Assembly: GCA_036381175.1 (NCBI GenBank)
Contig: DASVDI010000016.1
Coordinates: 1 to 64,000 of the forward strand
Direction of reading: 5' to 3'
DNA from: JAJUFS01 sp036381175
Lineage (GTDB): Bacteria > Pseudomonadota > Gammaproteobacteria > Natronospirales > JAJUFS01
Length of the DNA: 64,000 nt
The notes beneath the pieces were generated by a model. It worked only from the letters and a program-made list of their open reading frames with translations. It did no database searches and had not been told where the DNA came from. Positions 31,882 through 40,327 of the stretch are shown here, one piece after another (positions within the stretch are counted from its first letter, which is position 1; the number at the start of each line of letters is the position of its first letter). Both the position numbers and the translations under genes were made by a program.

Positions 31882-32543
31882 ATGGAATTTTCAGGGGGCG
31901 AATTGTAACGCAAGTGCCTTAAAAGATGCGGTTTCAGCGATTCTGTAACGGCGGCGAGATCCACGGGGCTGCCGAGGTCCGCAACCTGCGTGACCTGCAT
32001 TCCCGCATAGCCGCAGGGATTGATCCGCTGAAAGGGCTCGAGATCCATGGCGACGTTGAAAGCCAGGCCGTGGTAGGTGCAACTGCGGCGCACGCGCAAG
32101 CCCAGCGCGGCGATCTTCGCGCCCTCGAGCGTGTAAACGCCTGGCGCGTCGCGGCGGGATTTCGCCTCGATGCCGAAGCCGGCCAGCGTGTCGATGACGG
32201 CGTTTTCCAGCGCTTCGACCAGCGCGCGAATGCCGAGCCGGCGGCGCTTGAGATCGATGAGAGGGTAAACCACCAGTTGGCCGGGACCGTGATAAGTGAC
32301 CTGGCCGCCGCGATCGATGTTCACGACCGGAATGTCGCCGGAGCTGAGCACATGCTCCGGCTTGCCGTTCAGGCCGAGCGTGAAAACCGGCGGATGTTCC
32401 AGGAACCAGATTTCGTCCGGCGTGTTTTCGTCGCGCTCCTGTGTGAAGGTTTGCATGCGCTGCCAGGTTGGTTCGTATTCGACGCGGCCAAGATCACGAA
32501 ACATCGGCAGATCGTCATGAATCTTTTCGGCGTGTGCGTTCAC
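31878..32543 (-). CDS. lipB: Octanoyltransferase
   Basis: 221 residues from a GTG at 32543 that overlaps the ybeD stop (GTGA). Transfers octanoate from ACP to lipoyl domains. Seen: FLEHPPVFTLGLNGKPEHVL near 47-66, DRGGQVTYHGPGQLVVYPL near 77-95, the catalytic lysine in EGAKIAALGLRVRR near 139-152, and the cysteine in QRINPCGYAGMQVTQ near 173-187. The stop codon falls in a REP palindrome. Confidence 0.97.
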   Translation of the reverse strand: MNAHAEKIHDDLPMFRDLGRVEYEPTWQRMQTFTQERDENTPDEIWFLEHPPVFTLGLNGKPEHVLSSGDIPVVNIDRGGQVTYHGPGQLVVYPLIDLKRRRLGIRALVEALENAVIDTLAGFGIEAKSRRDAPGVYTLEGAKIAALGLRVRRSCTYHGLAFNVAMDLEPFQRINPCGYAGMQVTQVADLGSPVDLAAVTESLKPHLLRHLRYNSPPENSM

Positions 32544-32809
32544 AGGCAGAACAGCACCTGTTCATGATCGGTGAGTTCACGGTACAGCGCATCAAGCTGT
32601 TCCTGGCTGGTCGCACGAAACGTCACGGTCACGGACAGAAAGTTTCCCGACGAGGACGGACGCGCATTCACCTGCGCGGAATCGATGTCGCCAAGATGCC
32701 GCTTGAAGATCGCAATAACCTCGGATTCGAAATCGTCCGCATCGCGGCCCATGACCTTGATCGGAAATTCGCAAGGGAATTGCAGCAGTTTGTCGTCGCC
32801 GCCGTTCAC
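32540..32809 (-). CDS. ybeD: DUF493 (YbeD-family) protein
   Basis: 89 residues from a GTG at 32809 that overlaps the dat stop; E. coli YbeD has 87. LLQFPCEFPIKVMGRD near 7-22 and GNFLSVTVTFRATSQEQLDAL (in parts) near 50-70 fit the ACT-like DUF493 fold. A small regulatory-fold protein of unknown function that is almost always beside lipB; GTGA overlaps on both sides make translation coupled to dat and lipB. Confidence 0.93.
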   Translation of the reverse strand: MNGGDDKLLQFPCEFPIKVMGRDADDFESEVIAIFKRHLGDIDSAQVNARPSSSGNFLSVTVTFRATSQEQLDALYRELTDHEQVLFCL

Positions 32810-33669
32810 GCCTTCTCCCGTTCTTTCATGTCCTGGAATGCCGTGTATATTCCGCGCCACAGTGGTCCGGGTTTGCCACTGCCGACCGGCGCACCGTCAA
32901 GCAGCGTGACAGGCAGCACTTCGCGCGTCGTGCTTGCGAGCCAGATTTCATCCGCATCGTGAAGCATTGCTTCGGGAATGGCAGCTTCCTCGAGTATGAA
33001 TCCAACCGCTGCGGCCAATTCACGCACGACGATGCCGGTAACGCCCGGAAGAATGGTGTTGCCGTTCGGTGTCGTGCGGATCTTGCCGTCCGTCACCACG
33101 AACATCGTGCTTGCGGAAAATTCCAGCGCCTCGCCGTCGCGCAGCAACAATGTTTCCTGCGCGCCGGCATCCTCGGCCGCCTGTCGCAGCAGTACGTTTG
33201 CCATCAGCGATGACGCCTTGATGTCGCAGCGCGCCCAGCGCGTGTCTTTTGAGCTGATGACAGCGATGCCGTTTTCAAGCACGGCTGCGGACACGGCGCT
33301 TGCCGGCTGGCACATGGCGAACACGGTGGGCTTTGGGTCGGCGGGAAAACGGTGATCGCGTTCCGGTCTCGTGCCGCGCGTCACCTGCACGTAGACATTC
33401 ATGTCGCCGTTGCCGTTCTCGCGCACGAGCCTCTCCAGCAGTTCGCGCCATCCGGCGCGATCATGCGGGTTGGTCATGCGCACTTCGGAAAGACCGCGTT
33501 CCAGTCGTGCGAGATGATCGTCGAAGCGAAAAAGCTCGCCGCCATAGCAGGCGATCATTTCGTAAATGCCATCGCCGTAGAGAAAACCGCGGTCAAAGGG
33601 CGAGATGCGCGCGGCGTCGCGCGCGAGGAATTCGCCGTTGAGGTGAACTGTTGGTAGTGCTTCAGCCAT
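32806..33669 (-). CDS. dat: D-amino-acid transaminase (class IV aminotransferase)
   Basis: 287 residues. PLP fold-type IV: FDRGFLYGDGIYEMIACYGG near 25-44, the catalytic lysine in RCDIKASSLMANVLLRQAAE near 146-165, and ALEFSASTMFVV near 181 and TILPGVTGIVVREL near 202-215. Makes D-Glu/D-Ala, here directly beside dacA, a cell-wall carboxypeptidase. Branched-chain aminotransferase or ADC lyase are the main alternatives, but the family length and this operon arrangement fit D-amino-acid transaminase. Confidence 0.86.
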   Translation of the reverse strand: MAEALPTVHLNGEFLARDAARISPFDRGFLYGDGIYEMIACYGGELFRFDDHLARLERGLSEVRMTNPHDRAGWRELLERLVRENGNGDMNVYVQVTRGTRPERDHRFPADPKPTVFAMCQPASAVSAAVLENGIAVISSKDTRWARCDIKASSLMANVLLRQAAEDAGAQETLLLRDGEALEFSASTMFVVTDGKIRTTPNGNTILPGVTGIVVRELAAAVGFILEEAAIPEAMLHDADEIWLASTTREVLPVTLLDGAPVGSGKPGPLWRGIYTAFQDMKEREKA

Positions 33670-33679
33670 TGAATTACAG

Positions 33680-33770
33680 GGAAGAAGGGAGAAGGTAGAA
33701 GTGAGAAGACGAAATGCACGGTCGTGGCATTATCTTCTTCCTTCTTCCTTCTTCCTTCTCTCTTCTCCCG
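33680..33770. repeat. Polypurine/polypyrimidine inverted element (copy 1)
   Basis: GAAGAAGGGAGAAGGTAGAAGTGAGAAGACG then, after about 25 bases, TCTTCTTCCTTCTTCC...TCTCTTCTCCC. Fills the dat-dacA gap. A related element lies at 42931-43012. Confidence 0.7.
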
Positions 33771-33773
33771 TCC

Positions 33774-34907
33774 TTATTCAAACATCAAAAGAATCGTATC
33801 CACCGCCCTTCGGAACAGGCTGCCTTCCGGCACCGGCGCGACTGGCGTGAGCGGCGCACGGTCAAGTTCTTCACCGTCCAGCGAAATCCGCACGACGCCG
33901 ACAACCTGGTCGTCAGCCAGCGGCGCGATCAACGTTTCCTGGATGTCCATCACGGCTTCGAGCTGATCGTAGCGGCCGCGCGCGATGGTGACGTAAATGT
34001 CCTCGGCAGGCGCGAGACCGATTTCTTCCGCCGGCGCTTTCCAGACCCGCGCGCGCGTGAGTTCCACGCCGGCTTCATACAGCTTGTGCGTTTCATAGAA
34101 ACGGAAACCGTAGTTCAGCAAGGCCTGGCTCGCATCGGCGCGTTCGCGCTCGCTGCCGGTGCCCATCACCACCGAGATCAGCCGCATGTCGTCTTCAACG
34201 GCGGAGGAAACCAGGCAGTAGCCGGCGTTGTCGGTGTGCCCGGTCTTGATGCCGTCAACGCGCGGATCGCGGTACAGCAGCAGGTTGCGGTTCGACTGGC
34301 GAATGCCGTTCCAGACAAATTCATGTTGCGAATACCATTCATAGTATTCAGGGAATTCCGCGATCAATGCGCGCGACAGGAACGCGACATCGCGCGCTGT
34401 GACGTAGTGCTCTTCCGCTGGCAGTCCGGTCGCGTTGACGAAATGCGAATTCTTCATGCCGAGACGTTCGGCGTAGGCATTCATGAGATCTGCGAACGCA
34501 GCTTCGGTGCCTGCGACGTATTCGGCGAGCGCGATGGATGCGTCATTGCCGGATTGCACGATCACGCCATGCAGCAGGTTTTCCACCGAAATCTGCTTGC
34601 CGACTTCGATGAACATCCGCGAGCCCGGCGCGCGCCAGGCCTTCTCGCTGATAGTGACCATGTCATCCAGGGAAATCGCGCCGGATTCAAGCTGCTTGAA
34701 CACGACGTAAGTCGTCATGATCTTGGTGATGCTCGCCGGTTCCACGCGCTGGTCGGCATTCTCCTCGGCGATGATCCGGCCGGTGCGAAAATCGATGAGG
34801 ATGTGGCTGTCGCCGGCGATGGCGGGTGGCGACGGCAGCGGTGTGGCGGCATTTGCGGCGCTGAAGAAAAACAGGCCGAGCAAGGGAAGCAGGCATCGAA
34901 CGAACAT
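33774..34907 (-). CDS. dacA: D-alanyl-D-alanine carboxypeptidase (PBP5/6 family)
   Basis: 377 residues with a signal peptide (LLPLLGLFFFSAANAA). Serine peptidase S11: catalytic SITKIM (SxxK) near 57, SGNDASIALAEY near 118 (SGN), and VDGIKTGHTDNAGYCLV near 219-235 (KTG). The PBP5 C-terminal beta domain follows, and the C-terminus AVDTILLMFE is a short amphipathic anchor. Removes terminal D-Ala of the pentapeptide. Upstream neighbour of the dat-ybeD-lipB-lipA genes, as in E. coli (dacA-ybeD-lipB-lipA) apart from dat. Confidence 0.95.
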   Translation of the reverse strand: MFVRCLLPLLGLFFFSAANAATPLPSPPAIAGDSHILIDFRTGRIIAEENADQRVEPASITKIMTTYVVFKQLESGAISLDDMVTISEKAWRAPGSRMFIEVGKQISVENLLHGVIVQSGNDASIALAEYVAGTEAAFADLMNAYAERLGMKNSHFVNATGLPAEEHYVTARDVAFLSRALIAEFPEYYEWYSQHEFVWNGIRQSNRNLLLYRDPRVDGIKTGHTDNAGYCLVSSAVEDDMRLISVVMGTGSERERADASQALLNYGFRFYETHKLYEAGVELTRARVWKAPAEEIGLAPAEDIYVTIARGRYDQLEAVMDIQETLIAPLADDQVVGVVRISLDGEELDRAPLTPVAPVPEGSLFRRAVDTILLMFE

Positions 34908-34979
34908 TTTTTCTCCCGGAAAATTACGCGATCTTGCGGAATGCTGCGCTGCATTCAGCGGCAGCCGCAGGAAAGGCGC

Positions 34980-34985
34980 ATTCTA
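34980..34985 (-). promoter_or_regulatory. Possible -10 box of dacA (TAGAAT)
   Basis: Minus strand TAGAAT about 73 bases before the dacA ATG, in the only sizeable gap (129 bp) of this operon block. No clear -35. Confidence 0.3.
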
Positions 34986-35036
34986 GCGCGCGCGGTCTGG
35001 CGGCGCATCTGCAGCGATCACGCTCTCGGAACTGCG

Positions 35037-35846
35037 TTATTCCGCGATGATGTCGAATTCGGTGATGCCGAGGGAAATCAGCTTGAGGGCGGCTTCATCC
35101 GCGGCCGTCGTAGCCGTGAATGGCCCGAGCCGGACGCGAAACAGGCTGTCGCCCGCCTGCGGCGTGATCGTCACGGGACGCAGGCCCGCGACTTCCAGCG
35201 TGCGTTTCAGGTCGAGCGCATTGTCAGCACTGGAGAAAGCACCGAGCTGGATGAATACCGAAGCGCCCGCGGTTTCTTCTGCAGGCGCTGCGGTCACGAG
35301 GGCGGGTTCAGGCGGTGCATCGTTTGCATGAAAAGCCACCGGATCAATCGCGACGATTTCAACCGGCGCCGTACCGGTTGAAACCACATCGAGCTTGAGC
35401 GCCGCAGCGTAGGAAAGATCGATGATGCGGCCATCGTGAAAGGGACCGCGATCGTTGACGCGCACGATGATGCTTTTGTCGTTGTCGAGATTGGTGACGC
35501 GCACGTAAGTCGGCAATGGCAATGTCTTGTGCGCGGCCGTCATGAGGTACATATCGTAGGTTTCACCGCTGGAGGTGCGCCGCCCGTGAAACTTCGTGCC
35601 GTACCAGCTCGCATCGCCGCGCTGACGAAAATCATCGGCGCTGTCGAGCACGTGGTAGCGCTCGCCGAAGACGACGTAGGAATCCGGGTTGCCGTATCGG
35701 CTGTACGGCTCGACCTTCGGCACGGCATCGGGAATGCCGCTCGCGTCGAAGGCTTTTTCGGGTGCACCGTCGCCGCCGGTCGAAGCGCAGCCGGCGAGGA
35801 AAGTTGTGGCAACGAAAATGGCAGCCAGGCTACGCACGAAAATCAA
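35037..35846 (-). CDS. rlpA: RlpA-like septal ring lytic transglycosylase, SPOR lipoprotein
   Basis: 269 residues from a TTG at 35846 whose TGA overlaps the mltB stop; a GTG at 35837 is the alternative. Lipobox FLAGCAST. The double-psi beta-barrel domain shows GDASWYGTKFHGRRTSSGE near 76-94 and VRVNDRGPFHDGRIIDLS near 130-147. A C-terminal SPOR domain (FIQLGAFSSADNALDLKRTL near 196-215) binds denuded glycan at the septum. In Pseudomonas RlpA cleaves denuded peptidoglycan. Confidence 0.93.
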   Translation of the reverse strand: MIFVRSLAAIFVATTFLAGCASTGGDGAPEKAFDASGIPDAVPKVEPYSRYGNPDSYVVFGERYHVLDSADDFRQRGDASWYGTKFHGRRTSSGETYDMYLMTAAHKTLPLPTYVRVTNLDNDKSIIVRVNDRGPFHDGRIIDLSYAAALKLDVVSTGTAPVEIVAIDPVAFHANDAPPEPALVTAAPAEETAGASVFIQLGAFSSADNALDLKRTLEVAGLRPVTITPQAGDSLFRVRLGPFTATTAADEAALKLISLGITEFDIIAE

Positions 35847-36838
35847 GGCGTCCGTTCGGCCTTGATCGCGCGCGCGAGTTCGACGGCGGCCATTGCGTAC
35901 AGCGGGCTGCGGTTGTAGCGCGTGATCACGCGGAAGTTGTTCAGCCCCACGCGATACGCCATGTCGTCTTCGAGTTGCAGCGCGACGAACCGAACTTCCG
36001 TGTCGTTGCTGATGCCTTCGCTGAATACGACGCCATGCTTGCGCAGCGCGCCCGCATTGACGATTTCCATGCCCTGTTCCTGCAGTGGCGGCGTTGCGCC
36101 TTCGGGTACGGCGGCGGGAACGACAATGACTTCACCGTGATCCCAGCCGTGACGCGAAAGATAATTTGCAACGCTGCCGATGACATCCGCCCAGGAATTC
36201 CACAGATCGCGTTTGCCGTCCTTGTCGAAATCAACGGCGTAGGCGCGATACGAGCTGGAAATGAATTGCCCCGCACCCATGGCGCCGGCGTAGGAACCTT
36301 CGACATTGCGCGGATCGATGGCTTCCTCGCGCGTCAGCAGCAGGAATTCTTCCAGTTCGCCCAGGAAGAATTCGCCGCGCGGCGGGTAATCGAACCCGAG
36401 TGTCGCGAGCGCTTCGATGACGCGCCACGAACCAGTGATGCGTCCGTAAAAGGTTTCGATGCCGATGATCGCGACAATGATCTCCGCATCAACGCCGAAT
36501 TCGCGCTCGGCGCGCGCGAGCAGGTCCGCGTGCGCATTCCAGAATTCCACGCCGCCTTCGATGCGTTTTTCGGTGATGAAGATCGGGCGGTACTCGTGCC
36601 AGTCTTTCGATTCGGCCGGTCGCGTGATGGCATCGATGATTGCCTGCTGTTTCGTCACGCCGCTGAACAGGCGATTCAATTCCGCTTCGGTGAATCCGTG
36701 TTTCGCCATATTCGACACGAACGCATCGAAATCCGGATGCGCGCGGTAATCATCCTCGGCGGCGAACACCGCGGATGACAGCAGCAAAGAAAAGACCGCG
36801 AAGCGGCCGGCGTTGAGGAGCGATTTGAGTAATGACAT
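35843..36838 (-). CDS. mltB: Lytic murein transglycosylase B
   Basis: 331 residues with a cleavable signal (LLLSSAVFAA), no lipobox cysteine visible, unlike E. coli MltB. GH103-type: catalytic Glu in IVAIIGIETFYGRITGSWRV near 120-139, ALATLGFDYPPRGEFF, and GSYAGAMGAGQFISSSYRAYAVDFD (in parts) near 180-205. Cleaves glycan strands with 1,6-anhydro formation. ATG overlaps the mrdB stop by one base. Confidence 0.94.
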   Translation of the reverse strand: MSLLKSLLNAGRFAVFSLLLSSAVFAAEDDYRAHPDFDAFVSNMAKHGFTEAELNRLFSGVTKQQAIIDAITRPAESKDWHEYRPIFITEKRIEGGVEFWNAHADLLARAEREFGVDAEIIVAIIGIETFYGRITGSWRVIEALATLGFDYPPRGEFFLGELEEFLLLTREEAIDPRNVEGSYAGAMGAGQFISSSYRAYAVDFDKDGKRDLWNSWADVIGSVANYLSRHGWDHGEVIVVPAAVPEGATPPLQEQGMEIVNAGALRKHGVVFSEGISNDTEVRFVALQLEDDMAYRVGLNNFRVITRYNRSPLYAMAAVELARAIKAERTP

Positions 36839-37971
36839 CAGCGTGAAACGAACCTGCGGTGTGAATGGACGCTCATGAGAATACCGAAACCGGCCATGAG
36901 GGTCACCATCGAGGTGCCGCCGTAACTGATGAGCGGCAAGGGCACGCCGACGACGGGCAGAAGACCGATGACCATGCCGACGTTCACGAACACGTAAACG
37001 AAAAACGTCAGTACCAGGCTGCCCGCAACGAGGCGTTCGAAGGTTTTTTCCAGTTGCAGCGCCATGTACAGGCCGCGACCGATGATGAACGCGAACGATG
37101 TCAGCACGACCAACGCGCCGAGCAGGCCGAACTCCTCGCCGATGACCGCGAAAATGAAATCCGTGTGACGTTCCGGCAGGAACTCAAGCTGCGATTGCGT
37201 GCCGTTCAGCCAGCCCTTGCCGAACAGCCCGCCCGAACCGATGGCAATCTTCGACTGGATGATGTGATAGCCGGTGTTGAGCGGGTCGCTTTCCGGATTC
37301 AGGAACGTGAGCACGCGCTGCTTCTGGTATTCGTGCAGCATGAAGTTCCACGCGAGCGGCATCGCGATTGCGAGCATGCCAAGCAGCGCGAGGATCACGC
37401 GCCAGCGCAGGCCGGCGAGAAAGATGCCGAATGCGCCGGCAGCACCAACCAGCAGCGCGGTGCCGAGATCCGGCTGTTCGATGATCAGCCCGACCGGCAG
37501 GATGATGATCGCGCCGATGACAACGACGTCCAGCAGCCGTGGCGGCAACGCGCGGTCATGCAGATACCACGCGACCATCATCGGCATCACGATCTTCATC
37601 ATTTCCGAGGGCTGGAAGCGGATGAAACCGAGATCCAGCCAGCGTTGCGCGCCCATGCCGATATCGCCGGTGAACATGACCAGCAGCAACAGGAACACGA
37701 TGCCCGCGTACGCCCACGGCGTGCCCATGCGCAGGTAATGCGGCGGAATTTGTGCGACCACCAGCAGCACGACAAATGCGATGCCGAAGCGGATCGCCTG
37801 GCGAGTCAGCAGGGAAACGCTTTCGCCGCCCGCGCTCCACAGCACGATGAAACTCATGCCGCAGACGATCAGCAAGGCCACCAGCAGCGTGAGATCGATA
37901 TGCAGACGGCGCAGGAATTGCGACAGCGGCGATGGCGCCGTGGATTCGCCGATGCGCGTGAATTCGCTCAT
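36838..37971 (-). CDS. mrdB: Rod-shape SEDS peptidoglycan polymerase RodA
   Basis: 377 residues from the ATG at 37971; the frame stays open upstream through mrdA but that part is out of frame with PBP2 and not real. About ten membrane spans. Seen: MKIVMPMMVAWYLHDR near 127, EQPDLGTALLVGAAGAFGIF near 165-184, QSKIAIGSGGLFGKGWLNG near 235-253, PERHTDFIFAVIGEEFG near 262-278 and PLPLISYGGTSMVTLM near 346. Catalytic SEDS Asp lies in the QPDLGTA-type loop. Partner of PBP2 (mrdA); overlapping ATGA start/stop. Confidence 0.97.
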   Translation of the reverse strand: MSEFTRIGESTAPSPLSQFLRRLHIDLTLLVALLIVCGMSFIVLWSAGGESVSLLTRQAIRFGIAFVVLLVVAQIPPHYLRMGTPWAYAGIVFLLLLVMFTGDIGMGAQRWLDLGFIRFQPSEMMKIVMPMMVAWYLHDRALPPRLLDVVVIGAIIILPVGLIIEQPDLGTALLVGAAGAFGIFLAGLRWRVILALLGMLAIAMPLAWNFMLHEYQKQRVLTFLNPESDPLNTGYHIIQSKIAIGSGGLFGKGWLNGTQSQLEFLPERHTDFIFAVIGEEFGLLGALVVLTSFAFIIGRGLYMALQLEKTFERLVAGSLVLTFFVYVFVNVGMVIGLLPVVGVPLPLISYGGTSMVTLMAGFGILMSVHSHRRFVSR

Positions 37972-39836
37972 GGCGACGCCTCCGTTGCACCGGTTGAATC
38001 CGACAGCAGCCAGGTGTCGAGCACCGCGCGCGCAACCGGTACGGCGGCCGCGCTGCCGCCGCCATTCTCGACCACGACGGCCAGCGCGATTCGCGGATCG
38101 TCGGCGGGCGCGAATGCGATGAACAGGCCGTGATCGCGCAGCGCGATGGCGAGTTCCTCTTCGTTGTATTCCTCTTCCGCGCCCAGCGTGAAAACCTGCG
38201 CCGTTCCCGTCTTGCCGGCAACACGATACTCGAGGCCGTAGCGCATGCTGCTCGCCGTGCCGCGCAGGCTGTGCACCACGTCTTCCATCGCATTGATCAC
38301 GAACTCCCATGCCCATTCGTGGCCGAGCTCGACCGACGGCAGTTCGACGGGCGGCAGCGGTTCGAGGTCATGCGTCAGCGGATCGTGCACGCTGTTCACG
38401 ATGTGCGGCAGGAAAGCGGTACCGCGCATGGCAAGGCGCGCTGTCGTCTGCGCGAGTTGCATCGGCGTCATCAGCATGAAGCCCTGGCCGATGCCGATGT
38501 TCACTGTTTCACCGGGAAACCAGATCTGGTTGCGTTCACGGCGTTTCCATTCGCGTGACGGCAGGATGCCGCTTTCCTCTCCGATGAGATCCACACCGGT
38601 CGGCTCGCCGAAATTGAACAGCGCGAGAAAATCGGCGATGCGATCAATGCCGAGTTCGACGGCCATGTCGTAGTAGTAGACGTCACAGGATTCGACGATC
38701 GCCTTTTCCATGTCCGTCCAGCCGTGACCTTCGTGTTTCCAGTCGCGGTACGGCCGCGGATTGCCTTCGAGAATGAAATACCCCGGGCAGAACGTTCGGT
38801 GTGTGGTGGTCACGACGCCGTAGTAAAGCCCGGCAAGACCGAGGATGGGTTTGACGGTGGAGCCGGGCGGGTACTCGCCGTTGATGGCGCGATTGAACAA
38901 GGGCCGGCGGATGCTGGTGTTCAGTTCATTGAAGGTCTTGTAGTCGATACCTTCCACGAACAGGTTCGGATTGAACGACGGCTTGCTCACCATCGCCAGC
39001 ACTTCGCCGTTGCGTGGATCGATGGCGACCACGGCGCCCTTGGAATCGCCGAGCGCGTCGAAGGCGGCTTTCTGGAGGCGCGCGTCGATGTTCAGGATGA
39101 GATCGCGGCCGGGCACCGGCGGCTCGACGTCGAGCACGCGCAGCACGCGGCTTTGGGCGTTCGTCTCCACCTGTTGTATGCCCGGATAACCGTGCAGCTG
39201 GTCTTCGTAGGCGCGCTCGATGCCGGTCTTGCCGATCTGCGAAGTGCCGGAATAGCGCGCCGGATCGCGCGCCTGCAACTCGCGTTCCGTGATGCTGCCG
39301 ATGTAGCCGACCACATGCGCCATGATCGGGCCAAGAGGATACCGGCGCATGAGTCGCGCCTGGATTTCCACACCGGGAAAATCCTGGCGGCGCACGGCAA
39401 AGGCCGCGACTTCCGCTTCGTTCAGGTTGTAGCGCAGCGGCACGGGCTCGAAACTGCGCTTGGTGGCCAGCAGTTTCCGGAAGCGTTCGAGGTCGGCATC
39501 GCGCAGGGTGATGACATCGGCGAGGCGTTCGAGCGTGGCATCCATGTCCTCCACCTGCTCGGGAATCAGCTCAAGCTGGTAGTTCGGTACGTTTTCCGCA
39601 AGCACGATGCCGTTGCGGTCGTAGATCAGGCCGCGGTTCGGCGCGAGCGTCTGGATGCGCACGCGGTTGTTTTCGGAAAGAGTGGCGTAGTGACCAAAGC
39701 GTTCGATCTGCAGCCAGTAAAGCCGTCCCAGCAGCACGCAGAACAGCACGATGACGCCAATGCCGCCGAGCACGGCGCGATTCTGGAACAGACGGTACTC
39801 CCGCCATTCATCTTTGATATGCGTCCGCCGGCGCAT
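37968..39836 (-). CDS. mrdA: Penicillin-binding protein 2, elongasome transpeptidase
   Basis: 622 residues from the ATG at 39836, which abuts the mreD stop (TGATG). N-terminal anchor AVLGGIGVIVLFCVLLGRLYW near 20-40, pedestal domain (ENNRVRIQTLAPNRGLIYDRNG), then the transpeptidase with NGEYPPGSTVKPILGLAG (SxxK) near 310-328, an S-x-N-like ESCDVYYYDM near 370 and VAGKTGTAQVF (KTG) near 530. Cross-links new glycan made by RodA. Typical PBP2 size. Confidence 0.97.
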   Translation of the reverse strand: MRRRTHIKDEWREYRLFQNRAVLGGIGVIVLFCVLLGRLYWLQIERFGHYATLSENNRVRIQTLAPNRGLIYDRNGIVLAENVPNYQLELIPEQVEDMDATLERLADVITLRDADLERFRKLLATKRSFEPVPLRYNLNEAEVAAFAVRRQDFPGVEIQARLMRRYPLGPIMAHVVGYIGSITERELQARDPARYSGTSQIGKTGIERAYEDQLHGYPGIQQVETNAQSRVLRVLDVEPPVPGRDLILNIDARLQKAAFDALGDSKGAVVAIDPRNGEVLAMVSKPSFNPNLFVEGIDYKTFNELNTSIRRPLFNRAINGEYPPGSTVKPILGLAGLYYGVVTTTHRTFCPGYFILEGNPRPYRDWKHEGHGWTDMEKAIVESCDVYYYDMAVELGIDRIADFLALFNFGEPTGVDLIGEESGILPSREWKRRERNQIWFPGETVNIGIGQGFMLMTPMQLAQTTARLAMRGTAFLPHIVNSVHDPLTHDLEPLPPVELPSVELGHEWAWEFVINAMEDVVHSLRGTASSMRYGLEYRVAGKTGTAQVFTLGAEEEYNEEELAIALRDHGLFIAFAPADDPRIALAVVVENGGGSAAAVPVARAVLDTWLLSDSTGATEASP

Positions 39837-40327
39837 CAGCTGACCCGGTAACGGCGGCGCACGCCCCGGAGAACAAAATACAGCCACGGCCAGATGAGCG
39901 CGCCGCTTACCACCGGTGCGATGGAATAGAACAGCGGCTGACTGACGCCGGCGATGCCGCGAATCCAGAACAGCAGGAATTCATACAGCGCGAGCAGCAG
40001 CGCCACGGCCAGTATCTGCTGGCTGACCGGGAACACGCGCACCTGCAAGTACCAGCGCGTGATCACGAAGGCGAGCACTGCGAGCGCGAGCGCGTTTTCG
40101 CCGAGCAACGCGCCGTGCAGCACATCCAGCAGGATGCCGGTGATCCAGAAGATGCCGACGTTGACGCGGTTCGGCAGCGCCATGCCCCAGTAAAGGAGAA
40201 CCAACGCCGACCAGGCCGGCCAAAAGGGGCGAACGACATCTGGCAGCGGCCACAGCGACAGCGCAAGGCCGATGAACAGGCTGAGATAAATGACCCAGCG
40301 GCCATGACCGGCGGCGCCGTTACTCAT
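39836..40327 (-). CDS. mreD: Rod-shape-determining protein MreD
   Basis: 163 residues from the ATG at 40327 (MSNGAAGHGRW); E. coli MreD has 162. Five or so membrane segments, with WPAWSALVLLYWGMALPNRVNVG (in parts) near 40-62, ITGILLDVLHGALLGENALAL near 66-86 as typical blocks. Links MreC to MreB in the elongasome. Start overlaps the mreC stop by 8 bases. Confidence 0.92.
   Translation of the reverse strand: MSNGAAGHGRWVIYLSLFIGLALSLWPLPDVVRPFWPAWSALVLLYWGMALPNRVNVGIFWITGILLDVLHGALLGENALALAVLAFVITRWYLQVRVFPVSQQILAVALLLALYEFLLFWIRGIAGVSQPLFYSIAPVVSGALIWPWLYFVLRGVRRRYRVS

Noticed and set aside
33680..33770. CRISPR-like short repeats
   Set aside because: The arms are one inverted pair and not regularly spaced direct repeats; no cas genes are present.
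33714..35381. 555-codon plus-strand open frame antisense to dacA and rlpA
   Set aside because: Spans two clear minus-strand genes and a repeat; no family pattern.
36865..38133. 422-codon plus-strand open frame antisense to rodA and mrdA
   Set aside because: Rich in Gln/Arg/His, a product of reading membrane-protein codons backwards; no domain.
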